A stretch of 45,112 bases of DNA from assembly GCA_000434995.1 (NCBI GenBank), contig FR895327.1, forward strand, positions 5,532 to 50,643, read 5' to 3'. A program made the translations under genes and the position numbers. The notes beneath the pieces are model-generated. The model saw only the letters and a program-made list of their open reading frames with translations, had not been told where the DNA came from and did not search any database. Below are positions 8,192 through 16,723 of the stretch, one piece after another. How positions within the stretch are numbered: position 1 is the first letter of the stretch; the number at the start of each line of letters is the position of its first letter. This DNA is from Firmicutes bacterium CAG:341. GTDB lineage: Bacteria; Bacillota; Clostridia; Oscillospirales; Acutalibacteraceae.

Positions 8192-9635
8192 CAATACTCC
8201 TAAAAACAGGACAGCAATCCTCTGCTCCGCTTTTGCCGCCCTCACACATAATTGCAATAGAATATGCGGGTTTATCATACGGATAAAAGCCGACAAACCA
8301 AGTATTCAGCTGCTCTTTTCCGTCTTCATAAATGCCTGTTTGTGCAGTTGCGGTTTTACCGGCGGTATTTGATTTATATTGAGCATTAAAGCCTGTACCA
8401 TTATCAACAACATATTTCATATATTCTTTGAGAGTTTGAGCAGTCTTAGCCGAAAAAGCTCTTTTGTTATCTTTAGAATTTATATTCAAGGTAGGAAAAT
8501 TATAGTATCCGCCGTTTGCAACAGCAGATACAACACTTGCAAAATGAAGCGGATTATCCGTCAGCTTACCCTGTCCGAAGCCTAAAAGCGCAAGCTGACC
8601 TTTAGAATTAAGTTCTTCTTCATTCGGAAATGATAAATCTGTTACGGGAAAAGTATTATCGAAAAGATTGAAACTTTCACCAAAGCCGATTGCTTTTGCT
8701 GTATTTAAAATCTTATCTTTACCAAGCTTTAATGCAAGATTAACAAAATAGCAATTACAAGAATTTGCCAAAGCTTCTTTAATGTGCTGTTTTCCGTGCT
8801 TATGCTTATTTTGGCAATGAAAAGTTGTATCGCCAACTTTGATTTTGCTTTTACAATCGTATTGTGGATTTATATTATTTTCAAGAGCAGCAGCAGCGAC
8901 AACTATTTTAAAAATAGAACCTATTGCATACGGCCTGAGCGAACGGTTTAAATAATCGCCGCCGAGGCTTACACTCGCTAATATTTGCGATGTATTTGTA
9001 TCTAAAATCACTACTGAACCTTTACTTATTTTTTTTGATGAGACCTCTGCAATTTTTTGCAACTTTTCATCAATTGATATTTTTACACCATCAATTGAAT
9101 TATAATTTTTATTTATAATTGTTCCGTTATCGCCGTCAAGCACTCTGCCCAGTGCATCAACACTGTAATTTATTGATAATGAGCCTATTTTTTTATCAAC
9201 ATATTTTTCTAAACCCGAGAAATTTTTATCTATCAAATGCCTGCAAAGCATATCGTCGTTATTTTGATTTACAATTTCTTCAAGGCGAATATATTTTGTA
9301 TACGCATATTTTTTAACAGGCATAACAACAGGATAACCTTTTTTCAGTTCGTCAGTTATATATTTAATATCATCATTTGAATACAAATATTTTAGCTCCG
9401 CCATAGATTTTTCACTCGGTTTTATCACCGCATAAAGTGAATGGGTATTATTATTAAGCAAGACTCCGTTTCGAGAATAAATATTAGTAAATAGAGTCGA
9501 AATATCAACAGTAATACTGTTATATGAGCTATCAACTTTATATGAATTGCTGAAGTTAATATATCCGCACCTGCCAAGCGCAAATGTAAGCAAAATTGCA
9601 AATGCAACACCTAATGATATTATCCTTTTACTCAT
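8169..9635 (-). CDS. Penicillin-binding protein, class B-type D,D-transpeptidase
   Basis: The 488-residue product has one N-terminal membrane anchor, a dimerization-like region (IYSRNGVLL near 52-60) and a transpeptidase domain. The catalytic motifs are S240-IFK243 (SxxK), S292-CN294 (SxN) and KTATAQTG near the end (KTG variant KTA). It cross-links peptidoglycan outside the membrane. The length and layout fit the short PbpA-type proteins of Firmicutes and Actinobacteria rather than a long PBP2. The ATG at 9635 is read from an AAGGGG ribosome site that sits inside a terminator hairpin. Its position next to mltG and rpoD suggests a housekeeping role; whether it serves elongation, division or sporulation cannot be told. 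Confidence 0.88.
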   Translation of the reverse strand: MSKRIISLGVAFAILLTFALGRCGYINFSNSYKVDSSYNSITVDISTLFTNIYSRNGVLLNNNTHSLYAVIKPSEKSMAELKYLYSNDDIKYITDELKKGYPVVMPVKKYAYTKYIRLEEIVNQNNDDMLCRHLIDKNFSGLEKYVDKKIGSLSINYSVDALGRVLDGDNGTIINKNYNSIDGVKISIDEKLQKIAEVSSKKISKGSVVILDTNTSQILASVSLGGDYLNRSLRPYAIGSIFKIVVAAAALENNINPQYDCKSKIKVGDTTFHCQNKHKHGKQHIKEALANSCNCYFVNLALKLGKDKILNTAKAIGFGESFNLFDNTFPVTDLSFPNEEELNSKGQLALLGFGQGKLTDNPLHFASVVSAVANGGYYNFPTLNINSKDNKRAFSAKTAQTLKEYMKYVVDNGTGFNAQYKSNTAGKTATAQTGIYEDGKEQLNTWFVGFYPYDKPAYSIAIMCEGGKSGAEDCCPVFRSIVESIDKM

Positions 9636-9671
9636 AAAAAAATACCCCTTGTGTAGTTTTCACAAGGGGTA
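9636..9671 (-). terminator. Intrinsic terminator overlapping the PBP ribosome-binding site
   Basis: On the minus strand a perfect 11-bp stem (9661-9671 with 9643-9653, 7-base loop) is followed by seven U and then at once by the PBP start codon. The 3' arm contains AAGGGG, the only good ribosome site for that gene. Transcripts that read through would thus hide the ribosome site in the stem. No promoter fits between the hairpin and the gene. Confidence 0.8.
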
Positions 9672-9677
9672 CAAATT

Positions 9678-10904
9678 TTATTCAGTTCTCTGTCTTCTAA
9701 ATATAGCGTCTTGAGAAACAGGAATATCGCATTTAAACGAATATGTATCAGTAGCTTTATTAGCCACATCAACTTTTTCGTCATCATCAAGATTATACAG
9801 GTCTTCAACAGTTATTATATAAGGCTTTTTATTAGGTTCAACAACTTCAAGCATATCACCTTCAAAAAATCTGTTGCGCTGGCTGACTGTTAATCTGCCG
9901 TTTGAATAATCTTTAAACAATGCACATACATCCCAATTACGAATATAGCCGCCGGTATCTATAACCTGCCCATTTTTAATCGGGCCGAAATTAAAGCCTG
10001 TTGTATATTCACGGTGGCTCATTTTTTCCATTTCATCAAGTATCCACTTTGACGGCTTAAAATCGTCGCTCGGGTTCTTCAAATATTCGTCAATTGCATT
10101 ACGGTATGCATAAGTTACAATCGCAGTATAATACTCACTCTTTGCGCGTCCTTCAATTTTAAATGAATCAACACCGGCATTTACAAGCTCGGGAATATGC
10201 TCAATCATACAAAGGTCACGCGAATTAAATATATATGTTCCGTTCTTTTCCTCATTTATCGGGAAATATTGCCCCGGCCTTGTTTCTTCTACAAGGTGAT
10301 ATTTCCACCTGCAAGGCTGTGCGCAATCACCGCGGTTGGCATCCCTGTGAGTCATATAATCGGATAAAATACATCTGCCTGAAAAACTCATACACATAGC
10401 ACCGTGAACAAACACTTCGATTTCAAGGTCATCAGGCGTTTTATCTCTGATTGTTTTAATTTCATCAAGTGAAAGTTCACGCGCGGTAACTATACGGCTT
10501 GCACCCATTTCGTAAAGCGTATTGGCAGTTTGGTAATTCACAATACCCACTTGAGTTGACATATGAATATCAACACTGGGCGCGTATTTTTTAGCCATTG
10601 CCATAACACCTATATCAGCAATAATAAATGCATCAATACCGATTTGCTGTGCATATTTAAGGAAATCAGGCAACTTTTCAATTTCTTCATTGCGCGGTAA
10701 AGTATTGCAGGTAAGATACACTTTTTTGCCAAGCGAATGTGCAAGCGTTACAGCTTCTTTTAATTCATCGGCATTAAAATTTGAAGGATTGGTTCTCATC
10801 CCAAACATTTCGCCTGCAAGATATACTGCGTCTGCACCGAATTTAAGTGCAAGTTTTAATCTTTCAAAATCACCGCAAGGTGAAAGTAATTCAATATTTC
10901 TCAT
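9678..10904 (-). CDS. U32 family peptidase / RlhA-like protein
   Basis: The 408-residue product opens with IELLSPCGDFERLKLALKFGADAVYLAG, shown here only by its start IELLSPCGDFERLK, and carries the U32 signature region SFKIEGRAKSEYYTAIV. Cys residues in GRCILSDY and GDCAQPCRW match the iron-sulfur ligand set known for RlhA/TrhP-type members, which help hydroxylate RNA bases. Older annotation calls this family collagenase-like peptidases. It starts with TAATG overlap on mltG. An mltG followed by U32 genes is a common Firmicute order (the yrr region in Bacillus). The RNA-modification role is by family analogy. Confidence 0.9.
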   Translation of the reverse strand: MRNIELLSPCGDFERLKLALKFGADAVYLAGEMFGMRTNPSNFNADELKEAVTLAHSLGKKVYLTCNTLPRNEEIEKLPDFLKYAQQIGIDAFIIADIGVMAMAKKYAPSVDIHMSTQVGIVNYQTANTLYEMGASRIVTARELSLDEIKTIRDKTPDDLEIEVFVHGAMCMSFSGRCILSDYMTHRDANRGDCAQPCRWKYHLVEETRPGQYFPINEEKNGTYIFNSRDLCMIEHIPELVNAGVDSFKIEGRAKSEYYTAIVTYAYRNAIDEYLKNPSDDFKPSKWILDEMEKMSHREYTTGFNFGPIKNGQVIDTGGYIRNWDVCALFKDYSNGRLTVSQRNRFFEGDMLEVVEPNKKPYIITVEDLYNLDDDEKVDVANKATDTYSFKCDIPVSQDAIFRRQRTE

Positions 10905-12196
10905 TAGTTCACATTAAGATAAGGAGCGTAAGTTGCTGCCTTTTGTTTAAATTCAGAATAAGTTTTTGCTGTATACATATTTCCTTTAGTATCATGGAAG
11001 AAATAATAATAATTCACATCGGCAGGATACAAAGCCGCTTCAATAGCATCAATACCCGGATTACAAATAGGGCTTGGCGGAAGACCTACAACAGTTGATG
11101 AACCGGTGGTACTGTAATATGATTTATAATAGTCTGCTGTGTGAGCAGAAGTTGAAGTAAGCGCAGGAGCTACTTTATTAGTAATATAATCGTTTGTTGA
11201 ATCAACGCCCAAAAGCGGAAAATTAGCTTGGTCTTTCAAACGATTATGAATTACAGCAGAAATAGTTTTCATCTGCTCGGTGTTGCCTGCCTCACACTGA
11301 ATAATTGAAGCAATTATCATAATATCATTCATTGAATAGCCAAGTTCTTTAGCACGATCTCTGTACTTTTCTTTTATTTTTGTATCTCCGTTTGCAAGGA
11401 ATTTCTTAATAACGGAATTAGCGGTTTCGCCGATATAGAACTCATAGGTATCAGGAAAAAGATAACCTTCAAGCCTGTACGGTACTTCTTCACTTGACTT
11501 AAGCCCGTTTACAAGTGAATATGAAAAATCAGCAGACTGAATTACAGAAAGAAGTGCAGATTTATCGCACACTTCGTTATCAGCCAATTTTTGAACTATT
11601 TCAGGAACAGTTGTACCTTCAGGGAACATCAAGCTGACCGTTTCGGCAGTTTCATTATTACCTTGAAAAGCAACAAGCATACCCTCTACGCCCATTTTAC
11701 CGTTAAGGTAGTAAATACCCGCGTCATATTTAAAATCTTTGCTGTAATATCCGTTTTTAATATTTGGGCCTACATTTTTTTCTCTGTATTTAGCAAATAA
11801 TTTGCAAAAATTCTTACATTTAATTAAGCCATTATCTGCAAGAATATCAATAGCATCATCTATATTATCAACCGATTTATCAAGGCTTACGGTTACGGTA
11901 GATGTTGTTTTAGTAATGCCAAAAACATCGTTCATACAAAAAACCGCATAAATAGATATGAGCATTGAAAGAGCAATAACTACAATAAAGAAAACATATG
12001 TTGAAGTAAGACTTTGACTTTTCTTTATAGGCACACGCTTTTTTACTGTACTGCCTACCTTTACTGTTTTCTGAATTTTGCTTTGCTCATTGTTTTTTTC
12101 AGCTTTAACATTGGTAAAATAGACATCGTTATTTTCGCTTGCAGTATCAACAGGGTTTATGCCTGTTTCATTAAGCTTAAATTCATCATTATCCAT
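10904..12196 (-). CDS. mltG: Endolytic murein transglycosylase MltG (YceG-like)
   Basis: MltG cuts nascent glycan strands and so sets their length. The 430-residue protein has a long hydrophilic cytoplasmic head (about 1-65), one membrane span (about 68-90) and an outer YceG domain. The catalytic Glu lies in IIASIIQCEAG (about residue 310), and YNTY-like GLPPSPICNPG is near residue 370. The head is longer than in Gram-negative MltG, as is common in Firmicutes. It overlaps the cyclo-ligase gene by 8 bases and the U32 gene by one, in a run with a PBP. Confidence 0.93.
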   Translation of the reverse strand: MDNDEFKLNETGINPVDTASENNDVYFTNVKAEKNNEQSKIQKTVKVGSTVKKRVPIKKSQSLTSTYVFFIVVIALSMLISIYAVFCMNDVFGITKTTSTVTVSLDKSVDNIDDAIDILADNGLIKCKNFCKLFAKYREKNVGPNIKNGYYSKDFKYDAGIYYLNGKMGVEGMLVAFQGNNETAETVSLMFPEGTTVPEIVQKLADNEVCDKSALLSVIQSADFSYSLVNGLKSSEEVPYRLEGYLFPDTYEFYIGETANSVIKKFLANGDTKIKEKYRDRAKELGYSMNDIMIIASIIQCEAGNTEQMKTISAVIHNRLKDQANFPLLGVDSTNDYITNKVAPALTSTSAHTADYYKSYYSTTGSSTVVGLPPSPICNPGIDAIEAALYPADVNYYYFFHDTKGNMYTAKTYSEFKQKAATYAPYLNVN

Positions 12197-12767
12197 TTTT
12201 TCCTCCTAACTTGGTAGAAAAGACACCATTTTGAGTAATTATATAATCAACGGGAACATCGTATTTATCAATAAATAATTTATCGCATACAAGTTCATCA
12301 TATTGCACACCAATACATATTCCGTGATAAGCAGATAAAAATCGATCATAATATCCCTTGCCATAACCCAAGCGGTAACCGAATTTATCATACGCTATTG
12401 CAGGAACAATACAAATTGATTTGCTGAAATCATCAACTTCTTTGCATTTATTCACATCCGGCTCTCTGACGCCGAAAGAAGCAATTTCAATATCATTTAA
12501 AGAGTTTATGTAATAATATTGCATTTTACCATTATTGTCAATACAAACAGGAAGTGCAACTTTTTTATTATTATCAATTGCATACTTGATTGAAAAATCC
12601 AAATTAACTTCATCGCTCAATGCGGCGTAAAAAAGAACGGTATCACAATTTTTAAAGCAATCTGAATTGCAAAGAAAATCGTTAATCAATGTGTTTTTTT
12701 CATTCCTGTTTTCAACATTTTTACGAATTTCTTTATATTTTTTTCTAAGTTCGTTTTTTATCTGCAT
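12189..12767 (-). CDS. 5-formyltetrahydrofolate cyclo-ligase
   Basis: This enzyme turns 5-formyl-THF into 5,10-methenyl-THF with ATP, returning a storage folate to one-carbon metabolism. The 192-residue product has the usual N-terminal basic helix and ALSDEVNLDFSI for substrate binding. The ATP loop GYRLGYGKGYYDRFL is near residue 120. It overlaps the DJ-1 gene by 10 bases and mltG by 8, so the genes are co-translated. The length is normal for the family. Confidence 0.93.
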   Translation of the reverse strand: MQIKNELRKKYKEIRKNVENRNEKNTLINDFLCNSDCFKNCDTVLFYAALSDEVNLDFSIKYAIDNNKKVALPVCIDNNGKMQYYYINSLNDIEIASFGVREPDVNKCKEVDDFSKSICIVPAIAYDKFGYRLGYGKGYYDRFLSAYHGICIGVQYDELVCDKLFIDKYDVPVDYIITQNGVFSTKLGGKNG

Positions 12768-13297
12768 TGAATTGTTTTCCTTACATTCTCGGCAGTTTCC
12801 TCACCTTTTAAAGCTTTTACGATTTCAAGGCCGAAATCTACTGCAACGCCCGCACCTCTTGCAGTAATAATCAAACCGTCGGTTACAACATATTTATCTG
12901 ATAAAATTGCACCTGTCAAATCATTTTCAAAACCCGGGAAACAAATTGCTTCTTTCCCCTTTAAAAGACCTTTATGGCCGAGAATTGACGGTGCCGCACA
13001 GATTGCGCAAATATATTTTTTATTTTCAACGCAGTAGTCAATAGCACCTTGCACTGTTTTATCAGCTTCAAGGTTGAGAGTTCCCGGCATGCCGCCCGGT
13101 AAAACTACCGCATCAGCATCTTTTACATCAAATTCATCAATTTCAATATCAGCCGTAACATCAATATTATGTGAAGAAGTCACAATTTTACCTGTTACGC
13201 CGACTGTTTTAACATCAATTTTAGCACGCCTGAGCATATCCACAACAGCAAGTGCTTCGATAGTTTCAAAACCGTTTGCTAAAAATAAATAAACCAT
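12758..13297 (-). CDS. DJ-1/PfpI family protein
   Basis: The 179-residue product has the DJ-1 fold signature. A glutamate lies in the first strand region (ANGFETIEALAVVDML). The nucleophile-elbow cysteine is in ICAICAAPSILG (near residue 100), followed by VTDGLIITARG. It matches the 4-methyl-5-thiazole (ThiJ)/DJ-1 subgroup rather than the protease PfpI. Proposed activities of the family, such as deglycase, chaperone or redox sensor, remain debated. It starts with a one-base overlap on the upstream GNAT gene. Confidence 0.9.
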   Translation of the reverse strand: MVYLFLANGFETIEALAVVDMLRRAKIDVKTVGVTGKIVTSSHNIDVTADIEIDEFDVKDADAVVLPGGMPGTLNLEADKTVQGAIDYCVENKKYICAICAAPSILGHKGLLKGKEAICFPGFENDLTGAILSDKYVVTDGLIITARGAGVAVDFGLEIVKALKGEETAENVRKTIQCR

Positions 13298-13761
13298 TAC
13301 TCTTCCTCCGTTTTTCTGTAAACCGATAAAAAAGGTTTTACAAGATTACAACCGTCGAAAAGATATTCTTCAATATCTTCACTTTCATCAAAATATATAT
13401 TCACAATATCTTCACGATAAGTAAACGCGCACTTATTATAAAATCTCACTAGCGAATTATCGGCAGGTATCAGTGAAAGCAAATCATAATTTTCTTGGCA
13501 GTATTCTAATAAGTTTGACATATACCCTTTACCGCGCTGATTTTTATAAGTGCAAGCGGCATAAATATATTTGCACTTTTCACCTGAAAGCTTGCAATCG
13601 ACAAGAAAGAGCATTGAGCATAATTCACCGTCATCAAAAAATCCGAGAGCCGTTTTTTTCTTGCAATTTTTCAAAAAGAATAGTATGTCTTCCTTACTGT
13701 CACCAAAAGCTTCCTGCCAAAGCGGAATGATTTTATTGCTGTCATCAAAAAATTTAATCAT
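13297..13761 (-). CDS. GNAT family N-acetyltransferase-like protein
   Basis: The 154-residue product fits a GNAT fold: the acetyl-CoA loop region CTYKNQRGKGYMSNLLEYC (near residue 75) is the QxxGxG/A motif, and VRFYNKCAFTYRED near the end is the usual last strand pair. The substrate is unknown. It is 4 bases from the DUF2156 gene. The two together may act on the same peptide or aminoacyl-tRNA chemistry, but that is speculation. Confidence 0.78.
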   Translation of the reverse strand: MIKFFDDSNKIIPLWQEAFGDSKEDILFFLKNCKKKTALGFFDDGELCSMLFLVDCKLSGEKCKYIYAACTYKNQRGKGYMSNLLEYCQENYDLLSLIPADNSLVRFYNKCAFTYREDIVNIYFDESEDIEEYLFDGCNLVKPFLSVYRKTEEE

Positions 13762-13765
13762 ATAA

Positions 13766-14653
13766 TCAGCCCTTGTATACCGCTATACATTTTTTCAAAA
13801 ATATTTCAGGAAAATATGACTGCTTTGCTTTTCTTAAACCTTCAAGGCCTAAATCTTCTTCCCTGTTAACATACTTATAATTCATTAAGCAATTTTTAGT
13901 AAATTCCTGATTTATTATAGGATATGCACCCTGAATTTCAGGCGGTGCTTTTTCAAAGTGTGTTACAAAGGTTTCATCACTTATCGGCTCACCGAAAGTA
14001 TAGGCAACAGCCTCATTATCTATTCTGATAATACCGCCAACAAAACCTAATTTGTCATAGTTTTCAAATGCTTTTAATACCGCTTCAAATTCAAACGATA
14101 TATCACTGTCATCAATATGGGTTTCAATCCACTTGGCGTGAAGATTTATACAATCATTTATATTATCATTATTTATGATTTCAAATGACCAATTAGGGTT
14201 GTTTTTCTTAAAGTTAGTTATGTGATTACGCTTACCGTGATATTTTTTACCGTGAAGTTCTGCCATTTTAGGAACTTCGTATATATAATCGCCGTATCCC
14301 TCATCGTAAATAAAATCAAAACTGTTTGGAAACGCGTCATTGAGCATATCAATATAGGCTTGAGTTACACCGTAAAAGCGAGGTTCAATATCATTTGCTT
14401 TAGCATATTCAATAACCGCGCCAACCGCTTCTTTAAAATTGCCAGTACCGATCGGCACACCAAAATTGGTTTCTTTTCCTCTTCCCCAACTGCATATAAA
14501 AAAGTCTTTAAACCTGGAAATTTTAGTTGAATACTCGGTACTCCAAACAAATATATTGCCGAATGTATAATCGCAATTCATTGTTTTTAAATATTTAAAA
14601 CATTCATCAACCCAAGCTTTATCATCAATTTCAGGTGTTTTAAACTCTAACAT
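13766..14653 (-). CDS. DUF2156 / phosphatidylglycerol lysyltransferase-like domain protein
   Basis: The 295-residue product is a double-GNAT-like protein of the DUF2156 type, related to the C-terminal domain of MprF and to FemX-like aminoacyl transferases. Stretches such as KKYHGKRNHITNFKKNN (near 138) and EDLGLEGLRKAKQSYFP near the end are typical of this family. It lacks the MprF membrane part. The substrate is unknown; lipid or peptide aminoacylation is only a family-based possibility. It lies one base from tmk, in the housekeeping run. Confidence 0.85.
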   Translation of the reverse strand: MLEFKTPEIDDKAWVDECFKYLKTMNCDYTFGNIFVWSTEYSTKISRFKDFFICSWGRGKETNFGVPIGTGNFKEAVGAVIEYAKANDIEPRFYGVTQAYIDMLNDAFPNSFDFIYDEGYGDYIYEVPKMAELHGKKYHGKRNHITNFKKNNPNWSFEIINNDNINDCINLHAKWIETHIDDSDISFEFEAVLKAFENYDKLGFVGGIIRIDNEAVAYTFGEPISDETFVTHFEKAPPEIQGAYPIINQEFTKNCLMNYKYVNREEDLGLEGLRKAKQSYFPEIFLKKCIAVYKG

Positions 14654-14654
14654 T

Positions 14655-15326
14655 TTATTTTTCCTTTAATTCCTTTTTCACAAAATCAAGAATGGTATTG
14701 TGTATTTCCTTAATCGGTAAAGGATTTATACCGTCAGAGCAAGGCACAACCGCCCAGCCCTGCTTTTTAGCTGTATATAAAGCTGATTTTCTGCAATTAT
14801 TAAGGAAATCGACATTTGCTTCGTGTACATCTTTTTTGCCCTCGTCACCGTTATAACGAGAAGTCATCAGCTTTTGCGATACATCAACCGGCATATCAAG
14901 GAAAATGACTAAATCAGGCTTCGGAATTCCGATTTTGTTATATTCAAAATCGGCTGACCAATCAAGGTATTCGTCCCATTTATCTTCGTCAATTTTTTCC
15001 ATTTGATATATGGAATTTGATGTTGCATATCTGTCCGCAAGAATTAAAGCACCGTTTTCATAATCCTTACCCCAATCAAGCTTGTATGAAGCAAATCTAT
15101 CAACAGCATAAAAAGCACCTGCCGCATATGCATTAACATCATCGGCATTTTTTCCGAATTCACCGCCAAGATACATTTTTACAAGTGTGCTTGACTTGCT
15201 GTCATAATCCGGAAGTTTAATTTTTTTGAATTTTACAGAATTATCTTCAAAATATTTTTCAAGAAGGGCTGTTTGGGTTGATTTTCCGCAACCGTCAAGG
15301 CCCTCAATAATTATAAGTTTGCCCAT
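14655..15326 (-). CDS. tmk: Thymidylate kinase (dTMP kinase)
   Basis: It phosphorylates dTMP to dTDP. The 223-residue product has the P-loop GLDGCGKST (residues 9-17), the DRYATSNSIYQ motif (DRY near 121) and a lid region near MTSRYNGDEGKKD. The lid sequence and the DRYATSN form resemble a divergent tmk subgroup of clostridia rather than the usual DRY.xSS form, but the enzyme call is firm. It has a one-base overlap with the DUF896 gene. Confidence 0.92.
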   Translation of the reverse strand: MGKLIIIEGLDGCGKSTQTALLEKYFEDNSVKFKKIKLPDYDSKSSTLVKMYLGGEFGKNADDVNAYAAGAFYAVDRFASYKLDWGKDYENGALILADRYATSNSIYQMEKIDEDKWDEYLDWSADFEYNKIGIPKPDLVIFLDMPVDVSQKLMTSRYNGDEGKKDVHEANVDFLNNCRKSALYTAKKQGWAVVPCSDGINPLPIKEIHNTILDFVKKELKEK

Positions 15327-15526
15327 TACTTCTTTTTAACCTTTTTCTTGTTTCCTTTTTCGTCAACAATATATGTATTTTCAAGCTGGCCTACAAGGCT
15401 TGCTCTGACAGAAGCAATATACTCCTGCCTAAGCTTTGCCTGTTCTTCCTTTTCTTCTTCAGTAAGGCCGACAGCCTGCTGTTTATGCGCAAGCGCATTT
15501 ATTCTGTCAATCTTTTCTTCTGTCAT
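15326..15526 (-). CDS. DUF896 (YnzC-like) small protein
   Basis: This 66-residue charged protein matches the DUF896/YnzC family of Firmicutes: an N-terminal helix with INALAHKQQAVGLTEEEKEE, then EYIASVRASLVGQLENTYIV, then a Lys-rich tail. The family forms a short helical hairpin; the Bacillus member is SOS-linked, but no general function is known. It lies 2 bases after rpoD and overlaps tmk by one base. Confidence 0.9.
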   Translation of the reverse strand: MTEEKIDRINALAHKQQAVGLTEEEKEEQAKLRQEYIASVRASLVGQLENTYIVDEKGNKKKVKKK

Positions 15527-15528
15527 AA

Positions 15529-16659
15529 CTAATCTAAAAAGTCCTTTAATTTTTTACTTCTGCTTGGGTGACGAAGCTTTCTGAGAGCTTTAGCTTCAAT
15601 CTGTCTGATTCTTTCTCTTGTAACATTAAATACTTTGCCCACTTCTTCAAGAGTTTTCGGATTTCCGTCATCAAGGCCGAAACGAAGTGAAAGAACCTTT
15701 GCTTCCCTCGGAGTAAGAGTTTTGAGTACATCTGCAAGCTGCTCTTTAAGAAGGCTCATAGACGCTGCATCTGCAGGTGCAAGTGCATCATCATCAGGAA
15801 TAAAGTCACCGAGATGTGAATCTTCCTCTTCACCGATAGGAGTTTCAAGTGATACAGGCTCTTGTGCAACTCTCAAGATTTCTCTGACTTTATCAACAGG
15901 CATTTCAAGATATTCTGCAATTTCATCAGGTGTCGCCTCTCTTCCGTTTTGATGAAGAAGCTGGCTGTTTGCCTTTTTAACTTTATTGATTGTTTCTACC
16001 ATATGAACAGGAATTCTTATAGTTCTTGCCTGGTCAGCAATTGCCCTTGTAATAGCTTGCCTAATCCACCAAGTAGCATAGGTAGAAAATTTGAAGCCTT
16101 TTGTATAATCAAACTTATCAACAGCTTTGATAAGGCCGAGATTACCCTCTTGAATAAGGTCAAGAAACTGCATTCCTCTGCCAACATATCTTTTTGCAAT
16201 ACTTACTACAAGACGAAGATTAGCTTCGGCAAGGCGCTTTTTAGCTTCCTGGTCATCTTCTGAAATTCTGATAGCAAGTTCAATTTCTTCTTCCGGAGTA
16301 AGAAGAGGAACTCGTCCGATTTCTTTAAGATATACTTTTACAGGGTCATCCATTGCCGCATTATCATTAACCGCAACGGTTTCAGCCGCATCGGTTTCTT
16401 TTGGCAAATCAACTTCAAGGCTGATTCCGTCAAGAGCTTCTGCCGAAAAGTCATCAATAATGCTGATATTTGCTGAATCAATAAGTTCATTGAGTTTTTC
16501 AAGTTCATCAACATCAAGGTCAAGTTCAACAATAATTGTATCAATATCCTGAGTTGAAAGATGACCTGATTGCTTACCTTTATCAATAAGCTTTTTAAAT
16601 GCAATATTTTTCTTTTCCTCGCTCGATGGTTGAGCCGGTGTAAGATTGATTTCCTTCAT
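15529..16659 (-). CDS. rpoD: RNA polymerase primary sigma factor (sigma-A)
   Basis: The 376-residue product has sigma region 1.1 at the N terminus and region 1.2 with DDPVKVYLKEIGRVPLLT. Region 2 follows (KRYVGRGMQFLDLIQEGNLG and FSTYATWWIRQAITRA), then region 3 and region 4 (LSLRFGLDDG and the helix-turn-helix TLEEVGKVFNVTRERIRQIE). All motifs are intact. A GGAGGA ribosome site precedes the ATG. It lies 40 bases after dnaG, and a promoter overlaps the dnaG end. Confidence 0.97.
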   Translation of the reverse strand: MKEINLTPAQPSSEEKKNIAFKKLIDKGKQSGHLSTQDIDTIIVELDLDVDELEKLNELIDSANISIIDDFSAEALDGISLEVDLPKETDAAETVAVNDNAAMDDPVKVYLKEIGRVPLLTPEEEIELAIRISEDDQEAKKRLAEANLRLVVSIAKRYVGRGMQFLDLIQEGNLGLIKAVDKFDYTKGFKFSTYATWWIRQAITRAIADQARTIRIPVHMVETINKVKKANSQLLHQNGREATPDEIAEYLEMPVDKVREILRVAQEPVSLETPIGEEEDSHLGDFIPDDDALAPADAASMSLLKEQLADVLKTLTPREAKVLSLRFGLDDGNPKTLEEVGKVFNVTRERIRQIEAKALRKLRHPSRSKKLKDFLD

Positions 16660-16693
16660 AAATAAATATCCTCCGCTTTATGTATTCCTAATT

Positions 16694-16723
16694 ATTATAT
16701 CATTTGCCTATTTTACTAAACAA
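16694..16723 (-). promoter_or_regulatory. Internal promoter of rpoD with extended -10
   Basis: TTGTTT (16718-16723) and TGATATAAT (16694-16702) are spaced by 18 bases on the minus strand. The TGn extension strengthens the -10 box. It overlaps the last codons of dnaG, so sigma-A can be made apart from primase. Confidence 0.65.
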
